From Xanthomonas chitinilytica (lineage in GTDB: Bacteria; Pseudomonadota; Gammaproteobacteria; Xanthomonadales; Xanthomonadaceae): DNA of 64,000 nucleotides. The notes beneath the pieces are model-generated. The model had not been told where the DNA came from. It searched no databases and worked only from the letters and a program-made list of their open reading frames with translations. The stretch's first letter is position 1, and each line of letters begins with the position of its first letter. The stretch lies in the NCBI RefSeq assembly GCF_026107455.2, contig NZ_JAPCHY010000013.1, positions 1-64,000 on the forward strand, in the 5' to 3' direction. Below are positions 9,157-17,771 of this stretch, piece after piece. The position numbers and the translations under genes were made by a program.

Positions 9157-9873
9157 CTACAGCGATGCCGGCTCCCAGCCGAACAGAGCGCAGGCCTTGC
9201 GGAACTGCACGTCCAGCGGTGCGGCCACGTCGATGATCTGTCCGCTGTGCGGATGCGGGAAACGCAGGCGCTCGGCGTGCAGCAGCATGCGGTGCACGCC
9301 CTGCATGCGGAAGCTGCGGTTGTGGCGGCCGTCGCCGTGGCTGGTGTCGCCGATCAGGTGGTGGAACACGTGCTTGAGGTGGCGGCGGATCTGGCGGAAG
9401 CGCCCGGTCTGCGGCTGGCAGCGCAGCAGCGCGTAGCGCGAGGTCGCAAAGCCGTTGGACGGCACCGGCAACTCGCCGGTGAGCAGCCGCTGGAAGTGCG
9501 TGACCGCCGGCTTCTTGAGCGGCTTGCCGGGGCCGCCGTCCAGGTCGTGGTCGACCGTGAACGCTTCCTCGGCCGGCCAGCCGCGACACACCGCCAGGTA
9601 ATCCTTTTCCACCGCGCCGCCCATCAGCGCCTTGCCCAGGCTGCTGGCCGACTCGCGGTCGAACGCCAGCAGCAGGCAGCCGCTGGTGGCGCGGTCGAGC
9701 CGGTGCACCAGGAAGATCGGACGGCCCAGCTGCTCGCGCAGGCGGTCGGCCAGGAAGTCGTCCTCGCCACGGGCCAGCTTGCTGTCGTGGACCATCAGTC
9801 CGGCCGGCTTGTCGACCACGGCCAGGGATTGATCGAGGTACAGGATCTGCAGCAGTTCGGGGGATTCGCTCAC
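9157..9873 (-). CDS. truC: tRNA pseudouridine(65) synthase TruC-like
   Basis: The 238-residue RluA-type pseudouridine synthase has the catalytic motif HRLDRATSG (Asp60) after DKPAGLMVH. TruC-like features are the absence of an S4 domain, the segment PQTGRFRQIRRHLKHVFHHLIGD, and HGDGRHNRSF near residue 180. TruC modifies U65 of tRNA-Ile and tRNA-Asp in E. coli. The start is a GTG at 9873. The stop codon (TAG, 9159-9157) falls inside the GTAG end of a repeat fragment. Confidence 0.85.
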   Translation of the reverse strand: MSESPELLQILYLDQSLAVVDKPAGLMVHDSKLARGEDDFLADRLREQLGRPIFLVHRLDRATSGCLLLAFDRESASSLGKALMGGAVEKDYLAVCRGWPAEEAFTVDHDLDGGPGKPLKKPAVTHFQRLLTGELPVPSNGFATSRYALLRCQPQTGRFRQIRRHLKHVFHHLIGDTSHGDGRHNRSFRMQGVHRMLLHAERLRFPHPHSGQIIDVAAPLDVQFRKACALFGWEPASL

Positions 9874-9922
9874 CGCGGCATTATCGGTGCTGGCCGGCGG
9901 CGGCGACAGCCGTGCCGGTGCG

Positions 9923-9939
9923 ATTAAGAACTTCTTAAA
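9923..9939 (+). promoter_or_regulatory. PmrA-like box upstream of the response-regulator gene
   Basis: The sequence ATTAAG-AACTT-CTTAAA fits the PmrA/BasR pattern YTTAAK-N5-YTTAAK known from enterobacteria. It sits 45 bases before the regulator's start, a position suited to autoregulation. The same pattern recurs at 13710-13726. Confidence 0.55.
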
Positions 9940-9984
9940 GCCCGCGGCCTACCATCGCCGGCTGCATCTTCCGGAAACCCTGCC

Positions 9985-10641
9985 TTGTCCCAGGTCCTGC
10001 TCGTCGAAGACGACCTCATGCTCGGCGACGCGGTCGCCGACGCGCTGGCCCGCGATGGCTGGCAGGTGGACCGCGCCGGGGATGCGGCGGCCGCGCGCCT
10101 GGCGCTGGTCGAACACGGCTACGCCGCGGTGCTGCTGGACCTGGGGCTGCCGCACGGCTCCGGGCTGGACGTGCTGCGCGGCCTGCGCCAGCGCTACGAC
10201 GCCACCCCGGTGCTGATCGTCACCGCGCGCGACCGCCTCAGCGACCGCGTCAGCGGCCTGGATGCCGGCGCCGACGACTATCTGGTCAAGCCGTTCCAGA
10301 GCGACGAGCTGTGCGCGCGGCTGCGCGCGCTGGTGCGCCGCGCGCAGGGCCGGGTGACGCCGCAGCTGGCCTGGCGCAACGTCCTGGTGGACCCGGGCTC
10401 GCGCACGGTCAGCCGCGACGGCGAGCCGGTCCGGCTCGGCACCAACGAGTACCGCACCCTGCTGGCGCTGATGGAGCGGCGCGGCCGCGTGGTCCCGCGC
10501 GAGACACTCGAAACCCTGGTATACGGCGGCGACGGCACCATCGAGAGCAATACCATCGCGGTGTACGTGCACCAGCTGCGGCGCAAGCTCGGCGAGGAGT
10601 TCATTGTCACCGTGCACGGCATCGGCTACCGGATCGGCTGA
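9985..10641 (+). CDS. OmpR/PhoB-family response regulator (PmrA/QseB-like)
   Basis: The 218-residue protein has a receiver domain (about 1-115) with the acidic pair E8-D9-D10, phosphorylation site D52 in LLDLGLPHGSG, Thr in IVTARD and Lys in DDYLVKPF. A winged-helix DNA-binding domain follows (about 125-217). Closest in style to PmrA/QseB/PhoP. It starts at a TTG (9985); no ATG or GTG is available nearby in frame. The histidine kinase gene follows after one base. The box at 9923-9939 suggests it regulates its own operon. Confidence 0.85.
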   Translation: MSQVLLVEDDLMLGDAVADALARDGWQVDRAGDAAAARLALVEHGYAAVLLDLGLPHGSGLDVLRGLRQRYDATPVLIVTARDRLSDRVSGLDAGADDYLVKPFQSDELCARLRALVRRAQGRVTPQLAWRNVLVDPGSRTVSRDGEPVRLGTNEYRTLLALMERRGRVVPRETLETLVYGGDGTIESNTIAVYVHQLRRKLGEEFIVTVHGIGYRIG

Positions 10642-10642
10642 C

Positions 10643-12022
10643 ATGCGCAACCACTCGCTCAAGCTCAAGCTGCTCAAGACCATCATGGCGATCCTGCTGC
10701 TCGGCTGGCTGACCTGGCTGGTCTGCGAGCACCTGCAGCTGTCGCGCCAGCAGAGCCGGCACGGCGACCTGATGCTGCGCGAGGTCGCCGAGCAGATCCT
10801 GCTGTCGATGCCGCGCGACATCGCCGGCGTCGCCAGCTCCGGCCATCTGCAGCTGCCGGCGGACCGGCCGGCCGCGGCGCTGCACAAGTTCGACAAGCTC
10901 CAGTTCCAGGTGTGGAGCCTGGCCAGCCGCGAGCGCGTGGTCGCCTCGCAGCGGGCGCCGGCGGCGGCGCTGAAGCCGGACTTCCAGCCCGGCTTCGGCC
11001 ACAGCCGCAGCGCCGACGAGCAGTGGCGCGTCTACGCGGTCAGCGACGCCGAAGGCCGGGTACAGGTGCAGGCCGGGCTGGCGCAGTCGCAGATGCAGGC
11101 CGAGCTGGGCTACTGGGTCAAGGCCGGCCTGGTCTACGCGCTCGGCGCGCTGCTGGCGCTGGCCGGGGCGATCTGGCTGGCGGTGCACTGGAGCCTGCGC
11201 CCGATCGACCGCCTGCGCGGCGACATGGGCCGGCGCGAGCCGCTCGACCTGACCCCGCTGCCCACCGTCGGCATCACCCGCGAGATCCTGCCGCTGGTCG
11301 AGTCCTTCAACGCCCTGCTCGCCCGCCTGGGCGAGGCGATGCAGGCCGAGCGCCAGTTCCTGGCCGACGCCGCGCACGAGATCCGCACCCCGCTGGCGGC
11401 GCTGCTGACCCAGGCCGAACTGGCGCTGCGCGCCGACGCCGGCGCCGATGCGCAACGGGCGCTGCAGCGGCTGGCCGGCGGCATCGAGCGCACCTCGCGG
11501 CTGGCCCAGCAGCTGCTCGATTCGGCGCGGCTGGAAGCCTCGCAGCGCAGCCGCGACGAGACGCCGGTGGAACTGGCCGAAGTGGCGACGATGGTCGCCC
11601 GCGAATTCGAGGGCATGGCCTCGCGCCGGCGCCAGACCCTGGCAGTGACCGCCAGCGAGACGCCGGTATGCGGCAACCTGGACGACCTCGGCATCCTGGT
11701 GCGCAACCTGGTCGACAACGCCGTGCGCCATGCCGGCGACGGCGCCCGCATCGAGATCGACTGCCACGCCGTCGCCGGCGGCCACGCGCTGCTGTGCGTG
11801 CGCGACAACGGCCCCGGCGTGGTCGAGGCCGAACGCGAACGGATCTTCGAGCGCTTCTTCCGCGGCAGCAACGGCAACGGCGAGCGCGGCAGCGGCATCG
11901 GCCTGTCGCTGGTGGCGCGCATCGCCGGCCGCCACCGCGCCACGCTGCGGGTCGGCGACGGCATCGGCGGCCGCGGCCTGGGCATCAGCGTGGCATTTCC
12001 CCTGCTGGACCTGCCGCGCTGA
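10643..12022 (+). CDS. Sensor histidine kinase (PmrB/QseC-like)
   Basis: The 459-residue membrane kinase has helices at about 13-30 and 162-182 flanking a periplasmic sensor of about 130 residues. A short HAMP-like linker leads to the H box FLADAAHEIRTPLAAL (His245), followed by the N box LVDNAVRHA and G boxes DNGPGV and GSGIGLSL. It should phosphorylate the regulator encoded one base upstream. The ATG at 10643 immediately follows that gene's stop. Its last 38 bases overlap the end of the convergent metallo-hydrolase gene. The stimulus is unknown. Confidence 0.87.
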   Translation: MRNHSLKLKLLKTIMAILLLGWLTWLVCEHLQLSRQQSRHGDLMLREVAEQILLSMPRDIAGVASSGHLQLPADRPAAALHKFDKLQFQVWSLASRERVVASQRAPAAALKPDFQPGFGHSRSADEQWRVYAVSDAEGRVQVQAGLAQSQMQAELGYWVKAGLVYALGALLALAGAIWLAVHWSLRPIDRLRGDMGRREPLDLTPLPTVGITREILPLVESFNALLARLGEAMQAERQFLADAAHEIRTPLAALLTQAELALRADAGADAQRALQRLAGGIERTSRLAQQLLDSARLEASQRSRDETPVELAEVATMVAREFEGMASRRRQTLAVTASETPVCGNLDDLGILVRNLVDNAVRHAGDGARIEIDCHAVAGGHALLCVRDNGPGVVEAERERIFERFFRGSNGNGERGSGIGLSLVARIAGRHRATLRVGDGIGGRGLGISVAFPLLDLPR

Positions 12023-13130
12023 CCGCGCGCGACGGCGGCTTGTCGGCCGCCGCCGGCAACCGCCACCAGCGCTCGACCGGCGGCGGTTGCGACGCATCCA
12101 CCGCCTGCCCGAGCAGCGGCGTGGAGATCGCCACGCCACGCGCCTGCGCCGCCGCCAGCACCCGTTCCATCGGTTCGTCCCAGTCGTGGAAGGCCAGGTC
12201 GAAGGTGCCGTTGTGGATCGGCAGCAGCCAGCGCCCGCCGACGTCCAGGTGCGCCTGCACGGTCTGCTCCGGCAGCATGTGCACGCCTTCCCAGAGCGGA
12301 TCGTAGGCGCCGCACTCGATCAGGGTCAGGTCGAACGGCCCGAGCCGCTCGCCGATCTCGGCGAAGCCGGGGGAATAGCCGCTGTCGCCGCTGAAGAACA
12401 GGCTCAAACCCGGCGCGTGGATCGCCCACGACGCCCACAGCGTGGAATTGCGCCCGAACAGGCCGCGCCCGGAAAAGTGCTGCGCCGGCGCCGCGGTCAG
12501 GTCCACCGCGCCGATCCGCACCGATTGCCACCAGTCCAGCTGCACCACCTTGTCGGGGTCCACGCCCCAGCGCACCAGCAGGTCGCCGACGCCCAGCGGC
12601 GCCACGAACCAGCCGGTACGCGCGGCCAGCGCGCGGATCGTGGCCTTGTCGAGATGGTCGTAGTGGTCGTGCGAGAGGATCACCCCGCGCAGCGGCGGCA
12701 ACTGCTCCAGCGCGATCGGCGGCGCCTGGAAGCGGCTCGGCCCGGCCCAGGAAAGCGGCGAGGCGCGCTTGGAGAACACCGGATCGGTCAGCCACCAGCC
12801 GCCATCGAGCTTGACCAGCACGGTGGAGTGGCCGAGCCGGTAGATCCGGTTGTCCGGCGCCTCCGCCAGCATCCGCGCGGTCAGCGGCTGCACCGGCGGC
12901 GGTGCGGACGGACGCGTGGACGGGCGTTTGCCGGTCATGAACTTCCACCACAGCGTGATCGTTTCGCGGCCCTGCGGCACCTTCGGCGCGATGGGATTGC
13001 GGAAACCGCCGTCGTGGTACTGCGGCGAGGCGGGGTATTCGGGGGTACGACCGGAAGCGAGGAACATGCAGGAGATTCCAACCAGGAAGAAGGTCAGCAG
13101 GACCACCAGAAGACGGCGACGGCGCTTCAC
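11985..13130 (-). CDS. Membrane-anchored MBL-fold metallo-hydrolase (RomA/NAPE-PLD-like)
   Basis: The 381-residue protein has an N-terminal basic signal-anchor (KRRRRLLVVLLTFFLVG) and a metallo-beta-lactamase fold with HSTVLVKLDG, the metal motif HDHYDHLD (154-161), a later SGDSGYSP and IHNGTFDLAFH. This layout matches RomA and N-acyl-phosphatidylethanolamine phospholipase D relatives, so a lipid or envelope substrate is plausible. The GTG start at 13130 overlaps the GNAT stop as GTGA, implying coupled translation. The operon has a PmrA-like box upstream. Confidence 0.83.
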   Translation of the reverse strand: MKRRRRLLVVLLTFFLVGISCMFLASGRTPEYPASPQYHDGGFRNPIAPKVPQGRETITLWWKFMTGKRPSTRPSAPPPVQPLTARMLAEAPDNRIYRLGHSTVLVKLDGGWWLTDPVFSKRASPLSWAGPSRFQAPPIALEQLPPLRGVILSHDHYDHLDKATIRALAARTGWFVAPLGVGDLLVRWGVDPDKVVQLDWWQSVRIGAVDLTAAPAQHFSGRGLFGRNSTLWASWAIHAPGLSLFFSGDSGYSPGFAEIGERLGPFDLTLIECGAYDPLWEGVHMLPEQTVQAHLDVGGRWLLPIHNGTFDLAFHDWDEPMERVLAAAQARGVAISTPLLGQAVDASQPPPVERWWRLPAAADKPPSRAVSAAGPAGEMPR

Positions 13131-13588
13131 CCGGCCACCCCGCCGCCGGGCGCCGACAGGTCCGTGGACAGCCGCGCGCCGTCGGCCAGGCGCAGCTGCC
13201 GGCAGCCCAGCTCGGCCGCCATCGCCAGCGCGTGCGCCTGCAGGCGCGAGCCGATGCCGCGCCCGCGCCAGCCGGGGCGCACGTACAGCGCGTCGATCGC
13301 CAGGCAGTAGCCGCCCTGCGGCAGCGCCAGGCCGACGCTGGCCACGACCGTGCCGACCGTCTCGCCGCCGATCTCGGCCAGCCATGCCCAGCCGCGGCAC
13401 GGGGTCTCGAACAGCGCTTCGCGCAACGGCAGCGGCGGCTCCGGCGGCACGCACATGCCCGAGCCGCCGGCGGCCTCCCGGCACAGCGACCACAACCGTT
13501 GCGCATCGCCGTGGAACGCGCGGCGCAGCGTCGGCGCCAGCGGCAGCGGTGCGGCGACCGGGCGCGGCGGCGGGGCCAGCGCGATCAT
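13127..13588 (-). CDS. GNAT-family N-acetyltransferase
   Basis: The 153-residue protein has the acetyl-CoA motif A as DALYVRPGWRGRGIGSRL (about residues 98-115), after a beta strand GGYCLAIDAL. The acceptor is unknown. The ATG at 13588 has GGAG upstream. It ends overlapping the metallo-hydrolase start by 4 bases and begins overlapping a possible 21-codon leader ORF (13650-13585). Confidence 0.82.
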   Translation of the reverse strand: MIALAPPPRPVAAPLPLAPTLRRAFHGDAQRLWSLCREAAGGSGMCVPPEPPLPLREALFETPCRGWAWLAEIGGETVGTVVASVGLALPQGGYCLAIDALYVRPGWRGRGIGSRLQAHALAMAAELGCRQLRLADGARLSTDLSAPGGGVAG

Positions 13589-13650
13589 GCCGCGTGCTCC
13601 GGAAGCTGCCGCGCGCGTGCGGCGGCATTGACGGGACTGGGCAGGCGCAT
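13585..13650 (-). CDS. Possible 21-residue leader ORF
   Basis: An ATG at 13650 preceded by GGAG (9-base spacing) opens a 21-codon frame ending in TGA that overlaps the GNAT start as ATGA. It lies between the PmrA-like box and the GNAT-metallo-hydrolase operon. The peptide is Ala- and Arg-rich with no motif. It could be a coupling leader or chance. Confidence 0.28.
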   Translation of the reverse strand: MRLPSPVNAAARARQLPEHAA

Positions 13651-13709
13651 GGGGGTGTTCTCCGCGGCGGGCGGCATCCGCCCAGGGAGCGCCAGCGTGC
13701 GCCGCCGCT

Positions 13710-13726
13710 TTTAAGAACTCTTTAAG
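13710..13726 (-). promoter_or_regulatory. PmrA-like box upstream of the GNAT/metallo-hydrolase operon
   Basis: Read on the minus strand it is CTTAAA-GAGTT-CTTAAA, a direct repeat with 5-base spacer like the box before the response-regulator gene. It is 122 bases upstream of the GNAT start. The match links this operon to the adjacent two-component system. Confidence 0.5.
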
Positions 13727-13741
13727 CGCCTCCCACCCCCC

Positions 13742-13810
13742 GTAGGAGCGACGTCAGTCGCGACCGGGCCTTCCGATGAAAGCCTCGTCGCGACTGACGT
13801 CGCTCCTGCA
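13742..13810. repeat. GTAG-type REP-like inverted pair
   Basis: The first arm begins GTAGGAGCGACGTCAGTCGC and the second is its near-perfect inverse (13787-13809), separated by 22 bases. GTAG-headed palindromic repeats of this kind are common in Stenotrophomonas and relatives. The pair could form a hairpin that buffers or ends transcripts from both sides. Confidence 0.85.
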
Positions 13811-13848
13811 GGGGAATAAGGGGAATCGTGGGAGGCCGCAGCCCGGCC

Positions 13849-15507
13849 TCAACGCCGCAGCCAGGCCGAGGCCAGCGCAGCGGCGCCCACCAGCCCGGTC
13901 AGCCACGACCACAGCGGCACCGAGGCCAGTTGCGGGCCGCCGGCCTGCAAGCCGTACAGCACCGCGGCCACCACCACCAGGCCGGCGCCGCCGATGGCGG
14001 TGACCACGCGCCGCTGCATCCGCTGCAGGGTGGCGTTGAGCTCGGCCAGGTCCTGCGAACGCATCGACAGCTGCTGCCGCCCTTCCACCTGCTGCTGCAG
14101 CCACTGGTGCACCAGTGCCGGCATGTCCGGGGCGTGGGTCATGATCTCCGGCAGCCGCTTGCGCAGTTCCTTCAGCGCGCGGCGCGGGCTGTAGCGCTCG
14201 CGCAGGATGCGTTCGAGCACCGGCCGCGCCACCGCCCAGATGTCGATCTGCGGATCGAGCTGGCGGCCCACGCCCTCGATGTTGAGCAGGGTCTTCTGCA
14301 GCAGGATCAGCTGCGGCTGCAGGGTCAGCTGGTAGCGCTGGGCGACCCGGAACAGCTTCATCAGCACTTCGGCCAGCGATATCTGCGACAGCGGCCGGGT
14401 GAAGTACGGCTCGCACACCGAGCGCGCGGCCGCCTCCAGCTCGTCGATGCGCACGTTGGACGGCATCCAGCCGGCCTCCACGTGCAGCTCGGCCATGCGC
14501 CGGTAGTCCTTGTTGAAGATGGCCATGAAGTTCTCGGCGAGGTAGTACTGGTCCTCCTGCGAGAGCTGGCCCATGATGCCGAAGTCCAACGCGATGAAGC
14601 GCGGGTTGTCGCGCCGGGCCGGGTCGGTATCGACCCAGATGTTGCCGGCGTGGGCGTCGGCGTGGAAGAAGTTGTCGCGGAACACCTGGGTGTAGAACAC
14701 GCGCACGCCCTTGGCCGCCAGCGCCGGGCGGTCGATGCCGGCGGCGTCGAGCGCGGCGATGTCGTCCGAGGGAATGCCCCACACCCGCTCCAGGGTCAGC
14801 GCGCGCTCGGCGGTGTGGCTCCAGATCACCTCCGGCACGTACAGGTCGTCGGAGTCCAGCCAGAAACGGCGCAGCACGCTGGCGTTGGCGCCCTCGCGCT
14901 GCAGGTCCAGCTCGGCGGCCAGGGTGTTCTCGACCTCGGCCACCACCTCGCGCGGGCGGATCTTGTCGGCGCGCGGATGGGTGCGCTCGACCAGCGCGGC
15001 CAGCGACTGCAGCAGGGCGATGTCGGCGGCGATCTGCCGCTCGATGTCCGGGCGCAGCACCTTGACCACCACCTCGCGGCCGTCGTCCAGGGTCGCGGCG
15101 TGCACCTGGGCGATCGAGGCCGAGGCCAGCGGCTCGGTGTCGAAGCGGGCGAAGGCCTCGCCGACCGGACGCCCCAGCGCCTGCTCGACGATGCGCCGGG
15201 CGCTGTCGCCGTCGAACGGCTTGACCCGGTCCTGCAGCAGGGTCAGCTCGGCGGCCACATCCGGCGGGATCAGGTCGCGGCGGGTGGACAGGATCTGCCC
15301 GAACTTGACGAAGATCGGCCCCAGGTCCTGCAGCGCCAGCCGCAGCCGCGCGCCGCGCGACTGCGCGGCGATGTCGGCCGAGGCGCGCGGCACGAACGGC
15401 CTGGCCAGCCGCAGCCAGCGTCCGGCCGGGGTGTCGTCGAGCAGGTCGTCCAGGCGGTAGCGCAGGATCACGCGGCCGATGCGGCTGGCACGCAGCAGCG
15501 CCTTCAT
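13849..15507 (-). CDS. ubiB: UbiB, atypical kinase/ATPase for ubiquinone biosynthesis
   Basis: The 552-residue ABC1/ADCK protein has the KxGQ motif in [23 protein letters not shown], the Ala-rich loop ([12 protein letters not shown]), [10 protein letters not shown] and the DFG-equivalent ALDFGIMG. Two C-terminal membrane helices lie at about 501-515 and 530-548. UbiB supports ubiquinone synthesis at the inner membrane. Its start overlaps the ubiJ stop as ATGA (15504-15507), so the two are co-translated. Confidence 0.93.
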   Translation of the reverse strand: MKALLRASRIGRVILRYRLDDLLDDTPAGRWLRLARPFVPRASADIAAQSRGARLRLALQDLGPIFVKFGQILSTRRDLIPPDVAAELTLLQDRVKPFDGDSARRIVEQALGRPVGEAFARFDTEPLASASIAQVHAATLDDGREVVVKVLRPDIERQIAADIALLQSLAALVERTHPRADKIRPREVVAEVENTLAAELDLQREGANASVLRRFWLDSDDLYVPEVIWSHTAERALTLERVWGIPSDDIAALDAAGIDRPALAAKGVRVFYTQVFRDNFFHADAHAGNIWVDTDPARRDNPRFIALDFGIMGQLSQEDQYYLAENFMAIFNKDYRRMAELHVEAGWMPSNVRIDELEAAARSVCEPYFTRPLSQISLAEVLMKLFRVAQRYQLTLQPQLILLQKTLLNIEGVGRQLDPQIDIWAVARPVLERILRERYSPRRALKELRKRLPEIMTHAPDMPALVHQWLQQQVEGRQQLSMRSQDLAELNATLQRMQRRVVTAIGGAGLVVVAAVLYGLQAGGPQLASVPLWSWLTGLVGAAALASAWLRR

Positions 15508-16151
15508 GCCCGCACCTCGCGCTGGCGCAGGCGCTGGATGCGCGCGGCGACGCGCTCGACGTCGTCGCGCAGCACGTCGACGTCGTCGTGGAAGGCGTCC
15601 AGTTCGGCGCGCGGCACCACGTCGCGCGACTCCTCGGTGACGTACTCGGCGGCGGTCTGGGCCAGGTCCACCGCGCTGCGCCGGGCCTGGGACAGCGCCG
15701 TGCGCAGGGTCTGCGCGACCTGCACCCCCAGCACCTCGCCGAACACGGCCACGAACGGCTGCTGCCAGTCCGGATCGAAGCGGCTGGCGAGCTGCTGCAG
15801 GCGGCGCGCCAGTTCGGCGTCGCCGGACACCTTCATGCGCCCGCCCGGGGCGCCGGCGTTGCGGCGCGCGTTGGCCATGAACGGCAACTGCGCCAGTACC
15901 CCGCCCAGGGTGCTGCGCACCGCCAGGTCCGGCTCGCTGGCATGGTCCACCGGGCCCACGGTCAGCCGCTGCCCGCTGACCCCGATCTGCATCGCCAGCG
16001 CGGGCGACTCCAGGGTCAGCGCGATGCGCTGGCCGTCCAGCGGCCGCAGCGCGTCGCGGGTGTCCGGGTCCAGTGCCAGCGCACGGTTGAGCGCCACTTC
16101 CAGGGCGCGACCGGCCAGCGGCTTGAGGGCGTTGAAGGGGGATGCAGGCAT
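15504..16151 (-). CDS. ubiJ: UbiJ, SCP2-domain accessory factor of ubiquinone biosynthesis
   Basis: The 215-residue protein has an N-terminal SCP2-like lipid-binding domain (about 1-110) and a C-terminal helical, coiled-coil tail. It sits directly upstream of ubiB, the usual ubiJ-ubiB order. UbiJ binds ubiquinone intermediates and helps organise the Ubi complex. No ubiE is next to it here; a REP pair separates it from ddl. Confidence 0.88.
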   Translation of the reverse strand: MPASPFNALKPLAGRALEVALNRALALDPDTRDALRPLDGQRIALTLESPALAMQIGVSGQRLTVGPVDHASEPDLAVRSTLGGVLAQLPFMANARRNAGAPGGRMKVSGDAELARRLQQLASRFDPDWQQPFVAVFGEVLGVQVAQTLRTALSQARRSAVDLAQTAAEYVTEESRDVVPRAELDAFHDDVDVLRDDVERVAARIQRLRQREVRA

Positions 16152-16187
16152 GCGCGCATTCTACCGGCAGCCGGCCCCGGGGTTCCT

Positions 16188-16255
16188 GTAGGAGCGACGT
16201 CAGTCGCGACCGGGCTTGCCCGGTAAAGCCTGGTCGCGACTGACGTCGCTCCTAC
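16188..16255. repeat. GTAG-type REP-like inverted pair
   Basis: Two arms of 23 bases (16188-16210 and 16233-16255), the first starting GTAGGAGCGACGTCAGTCGC, lie in inverse orientation around a 22-base loop. They fill the gap between the divergent ubiJ and ddl genes. Confidence 0.88.
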
Positions 16256-16335
16256 AAGGGCGGGGGCCGATGCCCTTTCCCCGCGGCGCTGCCAGAGCGC
16301 ATGCTATCGCCCCCTTTGCTTTGGAGCGGTTGCGG

Positions 16336-17436
16336 ATGCGCAAGACCCGGGTAGGCATCATCTTCGGCGGTCGTTCGGCCGAACACGAGGTCTCGTTGCA
16401 ATCGGCGAAGAACATCGTCGATGCGCTGGACAAGCAGCGTTTCGACGTGGCCCTGATCGGCATCGACAAGCAGGGCCAATGGCACCTCAGCGATCCCGCG
16501 GCGTTCCTGCTCAACGCCGACGATCCGGCGCGGATCGCGCTGAACCGTTCCGGCAACGGGATCGCGGTGCTGCCGGGCAAGGACCGGCAGCAGTTGGTAC
16601 CGGTGCAGCCGGCCCAGGCGCTGCAGCAGATCGACGTGGTGTTCCCGATCGTGCACGGCACGCTGGGCGAGGACGGCTCGCTGCAGGGCCTGCTGCGCAT
16701 GGCCAACCTGCCGTTCGTGGGCTCGGGCGTGCTCGGCTCGGCGGTGGCGATGGACAAGGACGTGGCCAAGCGCCTGCTGCGCGATGCCGGGCTGGCGGTG
16801 GCGCCGTTCGCCTGCTTCAACCGCGCGACCGCGGCCGGTGCCGACCATGCGGCGCTGGTGGAAGAGCTCGGCTCGCCGCTGTTCGTGAAGCCGGCCAACC
16901 AGGGCTCGTCGGTGGGCGTGAGCAAGGTGCGCGACGAACGCGAGTTCCGCGACGCGCTGGCACTGGCGCTGTCGTTCGACCACAAGGTGCTGGTCGAGGC
17001 AGCCATCGCCGGCCGCGAGATCGAATGCGCGGTGCTGGGCAACGAGCGCCCCGAGGCCAGCGTCTGCGGCGAGGTGGTGGTGCACGACGACTTCTATTCG
17101 TACGACACCAAGTACATCAGCGAGACCGGCGCCGACATCGTGGTGCCGGCCGATATTCCCGCCGAAGCGCAGGAACGCATCCGCGGGATCGCCGTGCGCG
17201 CCTACCGCGCGCTGGACTGCGCCGGGCTGGCGCGGGTGGACGTGTTCCTCACGCCCGCCGGCGAGGTGGTGATCAACGAGGTCAACACCCTGCCCGGCTT
17301 CACCCGCATCAGCATGTATCCCAAGCTGTGGGAAGCCAGCGGCGTGGGCTATACCGCGCTGATCACGCGGCTGGTCGAACTGGCGCTGGAACGGCACCAG
17401 GCCGACCGCGCGCTGCGCAGTTCGCTGACGCCGTAA
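16336..17436 (+). CDS. ddl: D-alanine--D-alanine ligase
   Basis: The 366-residue ATP-grasp enzyme has N-terminal [12 protein letters not shown], the active-site segment [31 protein letters not shown], and C-terminal [19 protein letters not shown]. It makes D-Ala-D-Ala for peptidoglycan precursors. Its length and N-terminus match the DdlA-type longer form. GGAG lies upstream of the ATG at 16336. It is not in a mur/fts cluster here, so a second ddl in that cluster is possible. Confidence 0.93.
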   Translation: MRKTRVGIIFGGRSAEHEVSLQSAKNIVDALDKQRFDVALIGIDKQGQWHLSDPAAFLLNADDPARIALNRSGNGIAVLPGKDRQQLVPVQPAQALQQIDVVFPIVHGTLGEDGSLQGLLRMANLPFVGSGVLGSAVAMDKDVAKRLLRDAGLAVAPFACFNRATAAGADHAALVEELGSPLFVKPANQGSSVGVSKVRDEREFRDALALALSFDHKVLVEAAIAGREIECAVLGNERPEASVCGEVVVHDDFYSYDTKYISETGADIVVPADIPAEAQERIRGIAVRAYRALDCAGLARVDVFLTPAGEVVINEVNTLPGFTRISMYPKLWEASGVGYTALITRLVELALERHQADRALRSSLTP

Positions 17437-17452
17437 CCCCCGCAGCGCCCCT

Positions 17453-17538
17453 GCAGGAGCGACGCCGGGTGGCCTCGGGCCATCAGTCGCGACCGGGCCT
17501 TCCCGATAACGCCCCGTCGCGACTGGTGCCGCTCCTAC
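17453..17538. repeat. REP-like inverted pair with an interrupted left arm
   Basis: The right arm (17516-17538) is a variant of the standard arm. The left arm starts GCAGGAGCGACG and is interrupted by an extra G/C-rich segment before CATCAGTCGCGACC resumes. It lies between ddl and the small membrane protein gene. Confidence 0.7.
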
Positions 17539-17551
17539 GAAGAACGGCCGG

Positions 17552-17707
17552 TCAGGCCTTGCGGCGGAACAGCGAGACCACCGCCAGGATCAGGAACACC
17601 ACGAACAGGATCCAGGCGATGTTGCCGGCGGCGCCGGCGATACCGCTGAAACCCAGCACCGCGGCGATGATGGCGATGACGAAGAAGATGACGGCGTAAT
17701 GCAGCAT
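17552..17707 (-). CDS. DUF1328 small membrane protein (YtjA family)
   Basis: The 51-residue, two-helix membrane peptide reads [35 protein letters not shown], then ends in basic SLFRRKA. It matches DUF1328, a common short inner-membrane family of unknown role often induced by stress. The frame extends upstream to 17752, but the ATG at 17707 gives the standard family length. Confidence 0.88.
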   Translation of the reverse strand: MLHYAVIFFVIAIIAAVLGFSGIAGAAGNIAWILFVVFLILAVVSLFRRKA

Positions 17708-17771
17708 GGCGAAGTCCGAATGACGTGTCGTGCCGGATTGGCGCGCACTCATCTTCGGCAGCCGGCGGTCG

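Noticed and set aside
10607-12139. 510-codon antisense frame over the histidine kinase
   Set aside because: Shadow of the kinase gene; no motif, skewed to Gln/Arg/Ala/His.
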